Positions 29,530 through 37,750 of a stretch of DNA of 64,000 nt are shown here, piece by piece. A program made the position numbers and the translations under genes. Each line of letters starts with the position of its first letter. Position 1 is the stretch's first letter. The notes beneath the pieces are model-generated. The model searched no databases. It had not been told where the DNA came from and saw nothing but the letters and a program-made list of their open reading frames with translations. Source of the stretch: Dyella monticola (GTDB taxonomy: Bacteria > Pseudomonadota > Gammaproteobacteria > Xanthomonadales > Rhodanobacteraceae); NCBI RefSeq assembly GCF_003363155.1, contig NZ_QRBE01000001.1, forward strand, positions 558,001-622,000, written 5' to 3'.

Positions 29530-29877
29530 ATGAACAAGCAACTGGGAATCGTCGCCTTCTGCGGCGCGATGCTCGTTTCATCGCCATTCGCAATGGCCCA
29601 GGCCTACCGCCCTGGCCCCCCGCCACCGCAGTCGCAGTCGAATCGCTACCACGGCATGTACGACCAGGGTAAGCATGAAGGCTGGTATAAGCGGGGTGGA
29701 TACATTCCGCCCACCTATCGCGGCAGCCGATACGTGGTGAGTTCGAGAGATTGGCAGCGTTACCGCCTGAAGCCACCGCCGCGTGGTTATCAGTACATCC
29801 GCAGCGATAACGGTGATTTTCTTTTAGCGGCGATCACCACCGGTGCCATCATGAGCATCATCGCGGCCAACCACTGA
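29530..29877 (+). CDS. RcnB-family periplasmic protein
   Basis: 115 residues: signal peptide (MNKQLGIVAF...FAMAQ), a Pro/Gln/Arg-rich linker with several His and Tyr, then the short RcnB-type domain (RYVVSSRDWQRYRLKPPPRGYQYIRSDNGDFLLAAITTG). E. coli RcnB modulates nickel/cobalt export; most homologs have no known role. ATG at 29530 follows a GAGGAG site. A terminator follows, so it is monocistronic. Confidence 0.75.
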   Translation: MNKQLGIVAFCGAMLVSSPFAMAQAYRPGPPPPQSQSNRYHGMYDQGKHEGWYKRGGYIPPTYRGSRYVVSSRDWQRYRLKPPPRGYQYIRSDNGDFLLAAITTGAIMSIIAANH

Positions 29878-29891
29878 TAGCCGCATCGGTG

Positions 29892-29924
29892 AAAGCCCCT
29901 CCGCCAGGCAGAGGGGCTTTTTTT
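29892..29924 (+). terminator. Intrinsic terminator of the RcnB-like gene
   Basis: Stem AAAGCCCCTC/GAGGGGCTTT with a 9-nt loop and a run of seven T, 14 nt past the stop. It overlaps the 3' side of the convergent ferritin-like gene. Confidence 0.88.
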
Positions 29925-29927
29925 GTC

Positions 29928-30812
29928 TCAGGCGGCTTTTCGGTCGATGTGGGCGGACTTGCGCCATGGCGATCGCGCTGCATCCCACGCCTTCATGCCG
30001 CGCAAGGCCAAGCCGGCGATGGCCGGCAACAAACGCGGCTGCATCAGATCCGGATCGAACGCGCTCATCCTGCGCGCATTTTCGCGATAGCAGTCTTCGA
30101 CGAAACGGCGGAACGAAAAACCTTCCAGGAACATGTTGGCCTGCGTGACGGCGAAATCCTTGCCGTCATTGGGCTCCTGTCCACGCTTGACCATGCCCAT
30201 CAACCGGCCACCGGCGCGTCCGTAGAAGCGCAGTGATTTCATCGTTCGCCGCACCGGCCCAAGGCCACGTTGCTTTTCGCGCCACGCCATGTAATTGATG
30301 AAAAACACGATGTGCCGCGTTTCTTCGAACATGAGCATGTCGAAGATGTCGAACAGCGCATCCGGCAAAAATTCCGATTGACGCGCCGTCTTGAATGCAC
30401 CGAAACCCAGGAATGAATCGAGGCATTCGCCGAAGCCAAAATCGATGAATGCTTTTTCCAGGTCGTCCGGCATCGCCTCCAAGGGCTGAGCGGTGGCGTC
30501 AATGCCATAGCGCTCGATCATCACGCGGATCAGGTCCGCATGCCGACGTTCCTCCAGACCCTGTAGCGCGATCGCTTCACGCACGACCGGATCGGCAACA
30601 TGCGGCGTGAATGCATCCACGATGGCGCCCGCGCGGCGTTCGGTGTGATACACCTCCTGCCAGAACGGCACGCCTCGCAGACGCTCCAGATCGGCATCGC
30701 TCAACTGCGGCCACGGCAGTGTCTGCGGATCGTAGTCCTGGTAGGTATCCATGAACTGCTTGCAGAAAAGCGCCTTATGTTCATCGGAACCGGCTTTGAC
30801 GTTCGTTTTCAT
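29928..30812 (-). CDS. Ferritin-like diiron-fold protein
   Basis: 294 residues, mostly helical. It carries two ExxRH iron-binding repeats (GLEERRHADLIR at ~90 and MFEETRHIVFFINY at ~180) that with further Glu residues would form a diiron site. Substrate unknown; members of this broad group include oxygenases and desaturase-like enzymes. Start at 30812 (MKTNVKAG) is chosen for its AGGAAT site; the frame is open 25 codons more. The 245-bp gap behind the start holds no other gene. Confidence 0.7.
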   Translation of the reverse strand: MKTNVKAGSDEHKALFCKQFMDTYQDYDPQTLPWPQLSDADLERLRGVPFWQEVYHTERRAGAIVDAFTPHVADPVVREAIALQGLEERRHADLIRVMIERYGIDATAQPLEAMPDDLEKAFIDFGFGECLDSFLGFGAFKTARQSEFLPDALFDIFDMLMFEETRHIVFFINYMAWREKQRGLGPVRRTMKSLRFYGRAGGRLMGMVKRGQEPNDGKDFAVTQANMFLEGFSFRRFVEDCYRENARRMSAFDPDLMQPRLLPAIAGLALRGMKAWDAARSPWRKSAHIDRKAA

Positions 30813-31057
30813 GTTCCATTCCTGAAAAACGCACCGCACAAACGGTGCGACGATGCGGCGGAAAATAAGTTCCACGTTTCGCATCACTACGGACGCGATG
30901 ATGTTTGTGATGTGGAATATTCTAACGAAGTGTTTGGCCGCGCACGACGACGCGACATCACGCGTGCAACGACGCGCGTGATGAGATAAATCGTCAATCT
31001 AACGAAAGCTTCGCTGCGGATTCTCTGCGGCAAGAACGGCCCAGCATTTAACCGGAG

Positions 31058-31624
31058 TCAACGCCCAAGCAATGCTTGCAGCGCCTCCGATGAAGCCACG
31101 GATGAAAACGCGCGTACCGGCTCCGGCGGATTTGCGGGCGACGCAAGCTCCTTCTGCCACACGCCTACATCCCACCATTGTCCGAGCTTATGACCCGCCT
31201 TGCGCCAGACCCCGGCGGGCGTGAAATCCATCGCCTCATGCAGCGCCACGCTCACTTCGCCGGGCATGGTGATCACGCCGACGGCCTGGTTGATGCCCTG
31301 CAGATGCATCACATCCAGCAGCGTCCCATAGAGCGTGCGCGCAATGCCGCGCCGCCGCGCTTGGGCATGCACGTAGATAGACGTTTCTGCAATCCAGTCA
31401 TAGGCGGCGCGCTCGCGAAAGCGTGTGGCATAGGCGTACGCCAACACCTCGCCGTGCTCTTCCCACACCAGCCATGGATAGTGGTGCAGGCGAGTGAGAA
31501 TGCGCTGGCGCATCGCCTCCGTACCGGGAAGCTCGGTTTCAAAGGTAATGGCCGTATCGGTGATAGCGGGTGCATAGATGGCGTGGATGGCCTGTGCGTC
31601 TTCAGCGCGGGCGATGCGAATCAT
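31058..31624 (-). CDS. GNAT acetyltransferase, phosphinothricin acetyltransferase-like
   Basis: 188 residues opening IRIARAEDAQAIHAIYAP and containing the acetyl-CoA loop ARRRGIARTLYG, as in Pat-family N-acetyltransferases. These acetylate methionine sulfoximine, phosphinothricin or related amino-acid analogs; the natural substrate is unclear. Start at 31624 overlaps the upstream YdeI-like gene by 4 nt, so they are co-translated. Confidence 0.82.
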   Translation of the reverse strand: MIRIARAEDAQAIHAIYAPAITDTAITFETELPGTEAMRQRILTRLHHYPWLVWEEHGEVLAYAYATRFRERAAYDWIAETSIYVHAQARRRGIARTLYGTLLDVMHLQGINQAVGVITMPGEVSVALHEAMDFTPAGVWRKAGHKLGQWWDVGVWQKELASPANPPEPVRAFSSVASSEALQALLGR

Positions 31625-32211
31625 GTCTGGTATTTCCAGTTGCGGTGCTTGCCTAGGGTCAGCCATTCCACGGCGGTGGTCATGCGTTTGCGGCGCGTGG
31701 CGTCGGTCTTGGCTTCAATGATCCATTCCACGTATTCGCGCTGGGCACTGGGACTGAATGCTGCATAGTTTTTTCGCGCGGTGGCGTGCTTATTCAGCAG
31801 CGCGGTGAAATCAGGGGGGATTTCGGGTGGTGGCTTAGGTGCTGCCGAGGCACGCCGCGTTACGCCTGCTTCCCTCAATGCGATGGCTTTGCGAACGTAG
31901 CTTGTCAGTTCGCGCTTGCCTGGCAGTTCCTTGATGGAGGTGATCTTGCCGAACTGACCCATGCCTTTCGTATGCGTTTCGCCCACCACATCCTTGCCGT
32001 GCCAGAAGTGAAAACTGCAGTGCTGCTTGAATGCTGCCATCGAGCACATCAGCTTGCCTTGGTAGAGGAAATGCGGGCAACGCCATTTGATGCTTTCTTC
32101 CGCGTCGGGACACGCCGCATGTACCACGGCACGCAGATGTTGGAGGATGGGGCGGGCGAAGTCAGGCGCATTGGCGATGTAGGCATCGATGCGAGGATCG
32201 CGGCTGACCAT
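31621..32211 (-). CDS. YdeI/OmdA family protein with DUF1801 domain
   Basis: 196 residues: an N-terminal DUF1801 domain (AEESIKWRCPHFLYQGKLMC and SFHFWHGKDV) and a C-terminal OmdA/YdeI helical segment (PPDFTALLNKHATARKNYAAFSPSAQREYVEWI...). E. coli YdeI contributes to polymyxin resistance. It starts just 9 nt downstream of another acetyltransferase gene; the three form a small minus-strand unit. Confidence 0.8.
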   Translation of the reverse strand: MVSRDPRIDAYIANAPDFARPILQHLRAVVHAACPDAEESIKWRCPHFLYQGKLMCSMAAFKQHCSFHFWHGKDVVGETHTKGMGQFGKITSIKELPGKRELTSYVRKAIALREAGVTRRASAAPKPPPEIPPDFTALLNKHATARKNYAAFSPSAQREYVEWIIEAKTDATRRKRMTTAVEWLTLGKHRNWKYQT

Positions 32212-32220
32212 GGCGTGCCC

Positions 32221-32706
32221 CTAAAGATCGCGGATAAAAAATCGATCGCAGCTGAAATGCCCGGTGCCGCCCATCGGAGCGCACAACGGTGTGAAACCCT
32301 GTTTCTGATACAGCGCCTGTGCGGCATCCATGCCGGTGAGGGTTTCGAGATAGCAACGTTTGAAGCCGAAATCTCGCGCCGCTTCAAGGCAGCGTTGCAT
32401 CATTGATGTGCCGGCGCCGATGCCGCGCGCCTCGGGCAGAAAATACATTTTGCGCAGCTCGCAGACATCCGCATCGCCGCCTTCGAGCGGAGCGACGCCG
32501 CCGCCGCCAATCACCATGCCATCGCGTTCCAGTACGAAATAGGCACTGCGTGGTCGCGCATAGGCGCCATGCATGTCATCCACTTCGGTATCGTGGATCG
32601 CAAAGCCAGGGCCGTCGGCGCCGAACTCGGGCATGACGGTACGGATGATGGCGGCAACATGGGCGTTGTCGCGCGGCTCGATGGGGCGGATGAGGACGTT
32701 GGTCAT
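32221..32706 (-). CDS. GNAT family N-acetyltransferase
   Basis: 161 residues with the GNAT core: acidic beta-4 CELRKMYFLPEARGIGAGTSMMQR (the GIGAGT loop binds acetyl-CoA) and KRCYLETLTGMDAAQALYQKQGF. It is of the small-molecule acetyltransferase type. Substrate unknown. First gene of the small minus-strand unit with the YdeI-like and Pat-like genes. Confidence 0.82.
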   Translation of the reverse strand: MTNVLIRPIEPRDNAHVAAIIRTVMPEFGADGPGFAIHDTEVDDMHGAYARPRSAYFVLERDGMVIGGGGVAPLEGGDADVCELRKMYFLPEARGIGAGTSMMQRCLEAARDFGFKRCYLETLTGMDAAQALYQKQGFTPLCAPMGGTGHFSCDRFFIRDL

Positions 32707-32793
32707 GCCAACGAAATTAGCAGCTCTCGGCGGGGAAGGGCACCGGCCACAAGTTGGGGTGGCGAATCGATGCTTTTCCCCGTGGCATTTCGC

Positions 32794-33696
32794 TTACACC
32801 GCTGTGATACGCGCCTTCGTCACCCGGCTCGCGGTCGGCTTGTTGAGCTGCGCAGACAGCCACGCACCGGTGGCCACCAGCAGATCAAGATCGATACCGG
32901 TCGTCAGTCCGAGCCCATGCAGCATGTACACCACGTCTTCGCTGGCGACATTGCCGGACGCGCCTTTTGCGTAAGGGCAACCGCCGGTACCGGAAACGGC
33001 ACTGTCCACCACGCGCACCCCTTCTTCCAGGCAGGCAAGGATGTTGGCCAGTGCCTGCCCGTACGTGTCGTGGAAATGCACGGCCAGGGCGTGCATGGGA
33101 ATTTCCTGCGATACGGCATGCAACATCGCACGCGCTTTCGCGGGTGTGCCTACACCGATGGTATCGGCCACCGAAATCTCATAGCAGCCCATGTCGTAAA
33201 GCCGCTTGGCGACATTGACCACATCTGCAATGGGCACTTCGCCCTGATACGGGCAACCCAATGCGGTGGATACGTAGCCGCGCACTTTCACGCCTTCGGC
33301 TTTGGCTTCTTCCAGCACCGGTTCGAAACGCTGCAGCGATTCCTCGATGGACGCGTTGATGTTGGCGCGATTGAATGCTTCCGAAGCGGCAGTGAATACA
33401 GAAACCTCAGTTGCGCCGGCGGTGCGCGCTATCCGATAACCCTGCTCGTTGGGGACCAGCACGGGATAGCCCACGCCGGGAACCTTGCGAATACGGTTGA
33501 ACACCTCCGCCGCATCGGCCAGTTGCGGTACCCAGCGCGAACTGACGAAGCTGGTGGTTTCGATGGTTTTCAAGCCGGTGGCGGAAAGCCGGTCGATCAG
33601 CGCGACCTTGATGTCCGGCGGCAGCAACGTTTTTTCGTTCTGCAAGCCATCCCGCGGGCTTACTTCGACGATGCGAACTTCTGAGTTTGTATTCAT
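32794..33696 (-). CDS. liuE: Hydroxymethylglutaryl-CoA lyase
   Basis: Cleaves HMG-CoA to acetoacetate and acetyl-CoA, the last step of leucine degradation. 300 residues, TIM barrel: SPRDGLQNEK start, VHFHDTYGQALAN metal-binding His pair and the active-site loop Cys in GTGGCPYAKGASGN. Start at 33696 with a GGGGG ribosome site, overlapping a short upstream ORF by 4 nt. This is the E gene of the liu order, downstream of the carboxylase alpha subunit. Confidence 0.93.
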   Translation of the reverse strand: MNTNSEVRIVEVSPRDGLQNEKTLLPPDIKVALIDRLSATGLKTIETTSFVSSRWVPQLADAAEVFNRIRKVPGVGYPVLVPNEQGYRIARTAGATEVSVFTAASEAFNRANINASIEESLQRFEPVLEEAKAEGVKVRGYVSTALGCPYQGEVPIADVVNVAKRLYDMGCYEISVADTIGVGTPAKARAMLHAVSQEIPMHALAVHFHDTYGQALANILACLEEGVRVVDSAVSGTGGCPYAKGASGNVASEDVVYMLHGLGLTTGIDLDLLVATGAWLSAQLNKPTASRVTKARITAV

Positions 33697-33818
33697 ACAA
33701 GCACCCCCCATTGTGCTTGAGTGACTGCGAGCCGGCATAACGTTGCGTCACGCGCTGTCGGCTGGCTGCTCAGCGACGATGCGTGCCACGTGACGTATGA
33801 AAACAGGCGCTTGTTCAT
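33693..33818 (-). CDS. Possible 41-residue small protein coupled to HMG-CoA lyase
   Basis: An ATG preceded by a strong AGGAG (6-nt spacing) opens a 41-codon frame, MNKRLFSYVTWHASS..., whose TGA overlaps the HMG-CoA lyase ATG as ATGA. Tight spacing on both sides (26 nt after the carboxylase stop) suggests real translation. No signal peptide or family match is evident; the product is small, basic and contains one cysteine. It could be a regulatory upstream ORF rather than a functional protein. Confidence 0.4.
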   Translation of the reverse strand: MNKRLFSYVTWHASSLSSQPTARDATLCRLAVTQAQWGVLV

Positions 33819-33844
33819 GCAGACTCCTGCAACCGGCGAAATGC

Positions 33845-35848
33845 TTATGACGATGACGTGAAGCGAACAAGTACGGCGTCGGCTTCCACGAATTCGCCCT
33901 GCATTGCGCTTATGACTTCAATGGTGCCGGCGCGTGGTGCCTTCAAGGCGAGTTCCATTTTCATCGCTTCCATCACCAGCAACTCCTGACCTTCTTCGAC
34001 GTTGTCGCCCGCCTTGGCTTTCACCAGCACAATGCGGCCCGGCATCGGCGCAATAACTTGATGTCCGCCGGCGCCGCCTTTTGATTCCCACGCAAACGCA
34101 GCCGCCCGCGAGAAGGTGTAACGCTGGCCATCGGTATCGTGCAACGCAATGCGTTCCTGATCGGCATGCACGCGCAAGCGCATGCTGCGGTCGTCGAAAC
34201 GCGCGCTGAGCACGTCGGCCTCATAACGCGCCCCGTGCACCTGACAATGCGATGCATCGTGTTGCAGGCGATAGTCACCATCGTGACCATACGCTTGCAC
34301 CTCATAACGCTGCTCGCGCAAGGAGAGCGCAACGATGCGCTTGCCGGCGTGCCCAATGCGCCACGCATCGGCGCGCGACCAGGGCGAATGCGGATCGCTG
34401 ACGCACGCGGTGCTTTCAAGCACCGCACGTTCATCACGCAGTAGTGCAGCGGTAGCAGCGGCAAACAGGACATCTGCAGAGGGTGCCGCATCACCGGTTA
34501 GAAATTCATCAAGGTGCCGGTCGAGATAACCGGTGTCGATACACCCCTCGACCACGACCGGATGGCGTGACAACCGCTCGAGGAACGCAATATTGGATTT
34601 CGGCCCGACGATGTCGCATTCAGCGAGCGCCTCGCGCAGGCGTTGCAGCGCTTGCGTGCGGTCAGTGTCATGCACGATCAGCTTGGCGATCATCGGATCG
34701 TAAAAAATCGTTACGGTGTCGCCTTCGACAACGCCCCCATCCAGGCGCACGTGGTCGGATGGCCGGGGCAGACGCAAGCAGCGCAAGGTGCCTGAGCCAG
34801 GCAGGAAGTTCTGATCGGGATCTTCGGCGTACAGGCGCACCTCGATCGCATGGCCGCGCGCGTGGATCTCATCCTGCCGCAGCGGCAGCGATTCGCCGGC
34901 CGCCACGCGCAATTGCCATTCGACCAGGTCCAGGCCCAGCGTTTCTTCCGTCACCGGATGCTCCACCTGCAGGCGCGTGTTCATTTCCATGAAGTAGAAC
35001 GTGCCGTCCTGCGCAACGATGAATTCCACCGTGCCCGCGCCCACGTAATCGACCGCCTTGGCCGCTGCCACCGCCGCCTCGCCCATGGCGTTGCGGCGCG
35101 TTTCATTGAGAAAGGGTGAAGGCGTTTCTTCCAGGACTTTTTGATAGCGGCGCTGCGCCGAGCACTCGCGCTCGTTCAGGTGGATGAGGTTGCCGTGGGT
35201 ATCGCCGAATACCTGGAATTCGATATGGCGTGGATGCTCGACGTAGCGTTCCAGAATCACGCGTGTATCACCGAACGAACTGGCCGCTTCGCGTTGCGCG
35301 GACGCCAGCGCGTCGGCGAATTCCTTTTCGGTGCGCACGATACGCATACCTTTGCCGCCACCGCCGGCAGCGGCCTTGATCATCAGCGGAAAGCCGGTCT
35401 TGCGCGCTTGTTCGGTGAGGAAGCCGGTGTCCTGATTGTCGCCGTGATAGCCCGGCACGAGCGGTACCTGGTGGTGTTCCATCAGCGCCTTGGCTGCGGC
35501 CTTGGAGCCCATGGCGTCGATGCTTTCCGGGCGCGGACCGATGAAGGTGACGCCGGCATCTGCACAGGCGCGTGCAAAGGCGGTGTTTTCTGAAAGAAAA
35601 CCGTAGCCGGGATGGATGGCCTGGGCACCGGATTTTTTTGCGACATCCAGAATGACATCGCCACGCAGATACGACTCGGCCGGACGCGAACCGCCAATCG
35701 GCCACGCTTCATCGGCAAGGCGCACATGTTGTGCGTCCCGGTCTGCTTCCGAGTACACCGCAATGGTGCGGATGCCCAGCCGGCGGCAGGTGCGGATTAC
35801 GCGGCAGGCTATTTCACCGCGATTGGCAATCAGTACGCGCTCGAACAT
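33845..35848 (-). CDS. liuD: Methylcrotonyl-CoA carboxylase, biotin-containing alpha subunit
   Basis: 667 residues: biotin carboxylase N-domain (FERVLIANRGEIACRVIR), ATP-grasp (AAAGGGGKGMRIV, EMNTRLQVEHPVTE), a linker, and a C-terminal biotinyl domain with VMEAMKM, the biotin lysine being residue 630. This layout is shared by methylcrotonyl-, propionyl- and geranyl-CoA carboxylases; the nearby HMG-CoA lyase, isovaleryl-CoA dehydrogenase and methylglutaconyl-CoA hydratase favour the leucine pathway. The matching beta subunit is 8 kb away at 43542-45149. Confidence 0.9.
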   Translation of the reverse strand: MFERVLIANRGEIACRVIRTCRRLGIRTIAVYSEADRDAQHVRLADEAWPIGGSRPAESYLRGDVILDVAKKSGAQAIHPGYGFLSENTAFARACADAGVTFIGPRPESIDAMGSKAAAKALMEHHQVPLVPGYHGDNQDTGFLTEQARKTGFPLMIKAAAGGGGKGMRIVRTEKEFADALASAQREAASSFGDTRVILERYVEHPRHIEFQVFGDTHGNLIHLNERECSAQRRYQKVLEETPSPFLNETRRNAMGEAAVAAAKAVDYVGAGTVEFIVAQDGTFYFMEMNTRLQVEHPVTEETLGLDLVEWQLRVAAGESLPLRQDEIHARGHAIEVRLYAEDPDQNFLPGSGTLRCLRLPRPSDHVRLDGGVVEGDTVTIFYDPMIAKLIVHDTDRTQALQRLREALAECDIVGPKSNIAFLERLSRHPVVVEGCIDTGYLDRHLDEFLTGDAAPSADVLFAAATAALLRDERAVLESTACVSDPHSPWSRADAWRIGHAGKRIVALSLREQRYEVQAYGHDGDYRLQHDASHCQVHGARYEADVLSARFDDRSMRLRVHADQERIALHDTDGQRYTFSRAAAFAWESKGGAGGHQVIAPMPGRIVLVKAKAGDNVEEGQELLVMEAMKMELALKAPRAGTIEVISAMQGEFVEADAVLVRFTSSS

Positions 35849-35967
35849 GCTGGGTTCGCCGAAGCTGCAAAGCCCATAAAACTAGCAGAATTGCGTGACA
35901 TGGCCGAGGCGCGGCGCAGCACGCTCAAATTTCCGCCCCTCTTTGGGGAGAGGGAGCAGAACCGTAA

Positions 35968-36483
35968 CTACTCGCCTTCCCAATAGTCCGCCGTATCGTC
36001 CTGCCGCATCACGATGCGGATCATTTGCGGCTGGCCGTGCGCATCCGGGCCAAACTCGCCGAGGATGCCGTACTTGTTGGAATCGGGATATTCACAGATT
36101 TCCGGCGAGAGCTTGCTGCTCACGGCGAGATAACGCATTTCAACCGATCCAGTATTGACGATCTGGTGCGCGTTTTCCCGGCCGCCGGGCGGGCAGGCGA
36201 TGATGTCGCCGGTGCGAACGGCATAGCGCTCCGCACCGACACGGATTTCTCCCTCGCCTTCCAGGATGAAGAACATTTCTTCGTTGACGCGGTGGTTATG
36301 CAGCGGAAACGCACGTTTGCCCGGCGGCACGGCGGTGATGTTGTAGCCGAGTTTCTGAGCGCCAAGCTGCATGGACACGCGGCCTATGCGTGCTTCGAAG
36401 CGCTGTGCGGTGTCGCCCTCCGGAGCAAAGCCCGGCGGAAACGGTTGCAGCTCGATATCGGCAATGTTGACGATGCGTTTCAT
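35968..36483 (-). CDS. Cupin-domain protein in the leucine-degradation region
   Basis: 171 residues with a cupin barrel: motif 1 FPLHNHRVNEEMFFILEGEGE and motif 2 CPPGGRENAHQIVN, then a C-terminal extension (SPEICEYPDSNKYGILGEF). The extension resembles cupins that act on sugar or acid substrates. It lies between liuC and liuD on the same strand with 60-120-nt gaps. Function unknown. Confidence 0.75.
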   Translation of the reverse strand: MKRIVNIADIELQPFPPGFAPEGDTAQRFEARIGRVSMQLGAQKLGYNITAVPPGKRAFPLHNHRVNEEMFFILEGEGEIRVGAERYAVRTGDIIACPPGGRENAHQIVNTGSVEMRYLAVSSKLSPEICEYPDSNKYGILGEFGPDAHGQPQMIRIVMRQDDTADYWEGE

Positions 36484-36547
36484 GACGAACCTCGCGATGC
36501 ATGGATCAGCCTGGGCAGGTTAAACCGCGCCTGCTGCCGGCGTGGTG

Positions 36548-37342
36548 TCAGCCGTTTTGAGTCCACGCCGGGGCGCGCTTGTCGAGAAAGGCGCCCAACC
36601 CTTCCTGACCTTCCTCCGACACTCGCAAGCGCGCGATCAACGCTGCGTTCTCGCGGTCGATGCGCTCGGCGGCCGCCTCGGTCAATCCGTGCATGCCGAA
36701 TGCCAACTGCTTGGCTTCGCGCTGTGCGCCGGGACCCGCCTTGGCCAGTTGCTTGAGGACGGCGTGTACGGTGTCATCCAGATAGTCGGCGGAGACGACC
36801 TCGTGCAGTAGGCCGATGGAAGCGGCGGTTTGCGCATCGAACACCTCGCCGGTCATGAACAGTCGCCGTGCCTGGCGCAAGCCGATGGCGGCGATGACAT
36901 AGGGAGAAATTACGGCCGGTACCAAACCGAGCTTCACCTCGGTAAGTCCGAACTTGGCGGTTTCCACGCCAATGGCGATGTCGCAGCACGCCACCAACCC
37001 CACGCCACCGCCATAGGCGGCCCCGTTGACGCGGGCGATGGTGGGCTTGGGCAGAAATTGCAGCGTGCGCATCAGGGCGGCCAGGCGCAGTGAATCCTCG
37101 CGATTGTCGGCCTCGCTCGCCTGGGCCATGCCGCGCATCCAATGAAGGTCGGCGCCCGCGGAAAAGCTGGCGCCCACGCCCGTCAACACGACTACCCGCA
37201 CAGCGGGATCACGGCCGGCCTCATGCAGTTCGGTGGTGAGCTCGGCGATGAGCCGGTCGTCGAACGCGTTGTGCACATCCGGCCGATTTAGGCGCAACTC
37301 GCGGATACCGGCGTGGGTGGCAACCTGGATGGAGGCGGGCAT
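36548..37342 (-). CDS. liuC: Enoyl-CoA hydratase, methylglutaconyl-CoA hydratase-like
   Basis: 264-residue crotonase. Oxyanion-hole segments FSAGADLHWM and NGAAYGGGVGLVACCD are present, and the second catalytic Glu region reads GLTEVKLGLVPA. The 'ADLHWM' and 'GGVGL' pattern is that of the LiuC group. Start at 37342 (MPASIQV); the ORF is open farther upstream into the feoA promoter. It is divergent from feoA. Confidence 0.85.
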   Translation of the reverse strand: MPASIQVATHAGIRELRLNRPDVHNAFDDRLIAELTTELHEAGRDPAVRVVVLTGVGASFSAGADLHWMRGMAQASEADNREDSLRLAALMRTLQFLPKPTIARVNGAAYGGGVGLVACCDIAIGVETAKFGLTEVKLGLVPAVISPYVIAAIGLRQARRLFMTGEVFDAQTAASIGLLHEVVSADYLDDTVHAVLKQLAKAGPGAQREAKQLAFGMHGLTEAAAERIDRENAALIARLRVSEEGQEGLGAFLDKRAPAWTQNG

Positions 37343-37469
37343 GAAAACGTCCGTGGAGGGGAGATTTTTTAAGCGTAGCACCGCTTGTTTTGGCCTCGTC
37401 GCCCGCCGAACGTCGGGACGACGAGGCAAACGGTGTGGCTGGCCACCTGCACCGAGTGCGAAAAGAGGA

Positions 37470-37491
37470 TACAATGCGAACCATTCTTATT
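37470..37491 (+). promoter_or_regulatory. Probable Fur box overlapping the feoAB -10 element
   Basis: AATGCGAACCATTCTTATT (37473-37491) keeps the symmetric AAT..GAA...TTC..ATT pattern of Fur boxes. A -10-like TACAAT (37470-37475) overlaps its left end, 33 nt before the feoA start. The matching -35 is weak. Iron-bound Fur would block this promoter. Confidence 0.6.
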
Positions 37492-37507
37492 TAGAAGCGT
37501 AACAACT

Positions 37508-37750
37508 GTGCGCCTGTCCGATTTGCCGAAAGGTGCTTGTGCCGTGGTTGAACGAGTCGAAGATGCCCATGCCAATGACCTGATTGCGCAACGCCTGCGC
37601 GATCTGGGGTTTGTAGCGGGCGAGCGGGTGAGGCTCGTGGCGCGCGGCCCGGTGGGCGCCGATCCCCTGCTGATTCAGATCGGCTCCACGCGGTTTGCGT
37701 TGCGGCGTGCCGAGGCGGCGAGGGTGACGGTACAGGAGGACGTCGCATGA
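37508..37750 (+). CDS. feoA: Ferrous iron transport protein A
   Basis: 80-residue SH3-like protein (VRLSDLPKGACAVVERVED opening, RDLGFVAGERVRLVARGP core). A GTG start at 37508 is chosen because the longer frame runs back across the promoter. FeoA is a small cytoplasmic partner of FeoB. Its stop overlaps the feoB ATG by 4 nt. Confidence 0.9.
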   Translation: MRLSDLPKGACAVVERVEDAHANDLIAQRLRDLGFVAGERVRLVARGPVGADPLLIQIGSTRFALRRAEAARVTVQEDVA

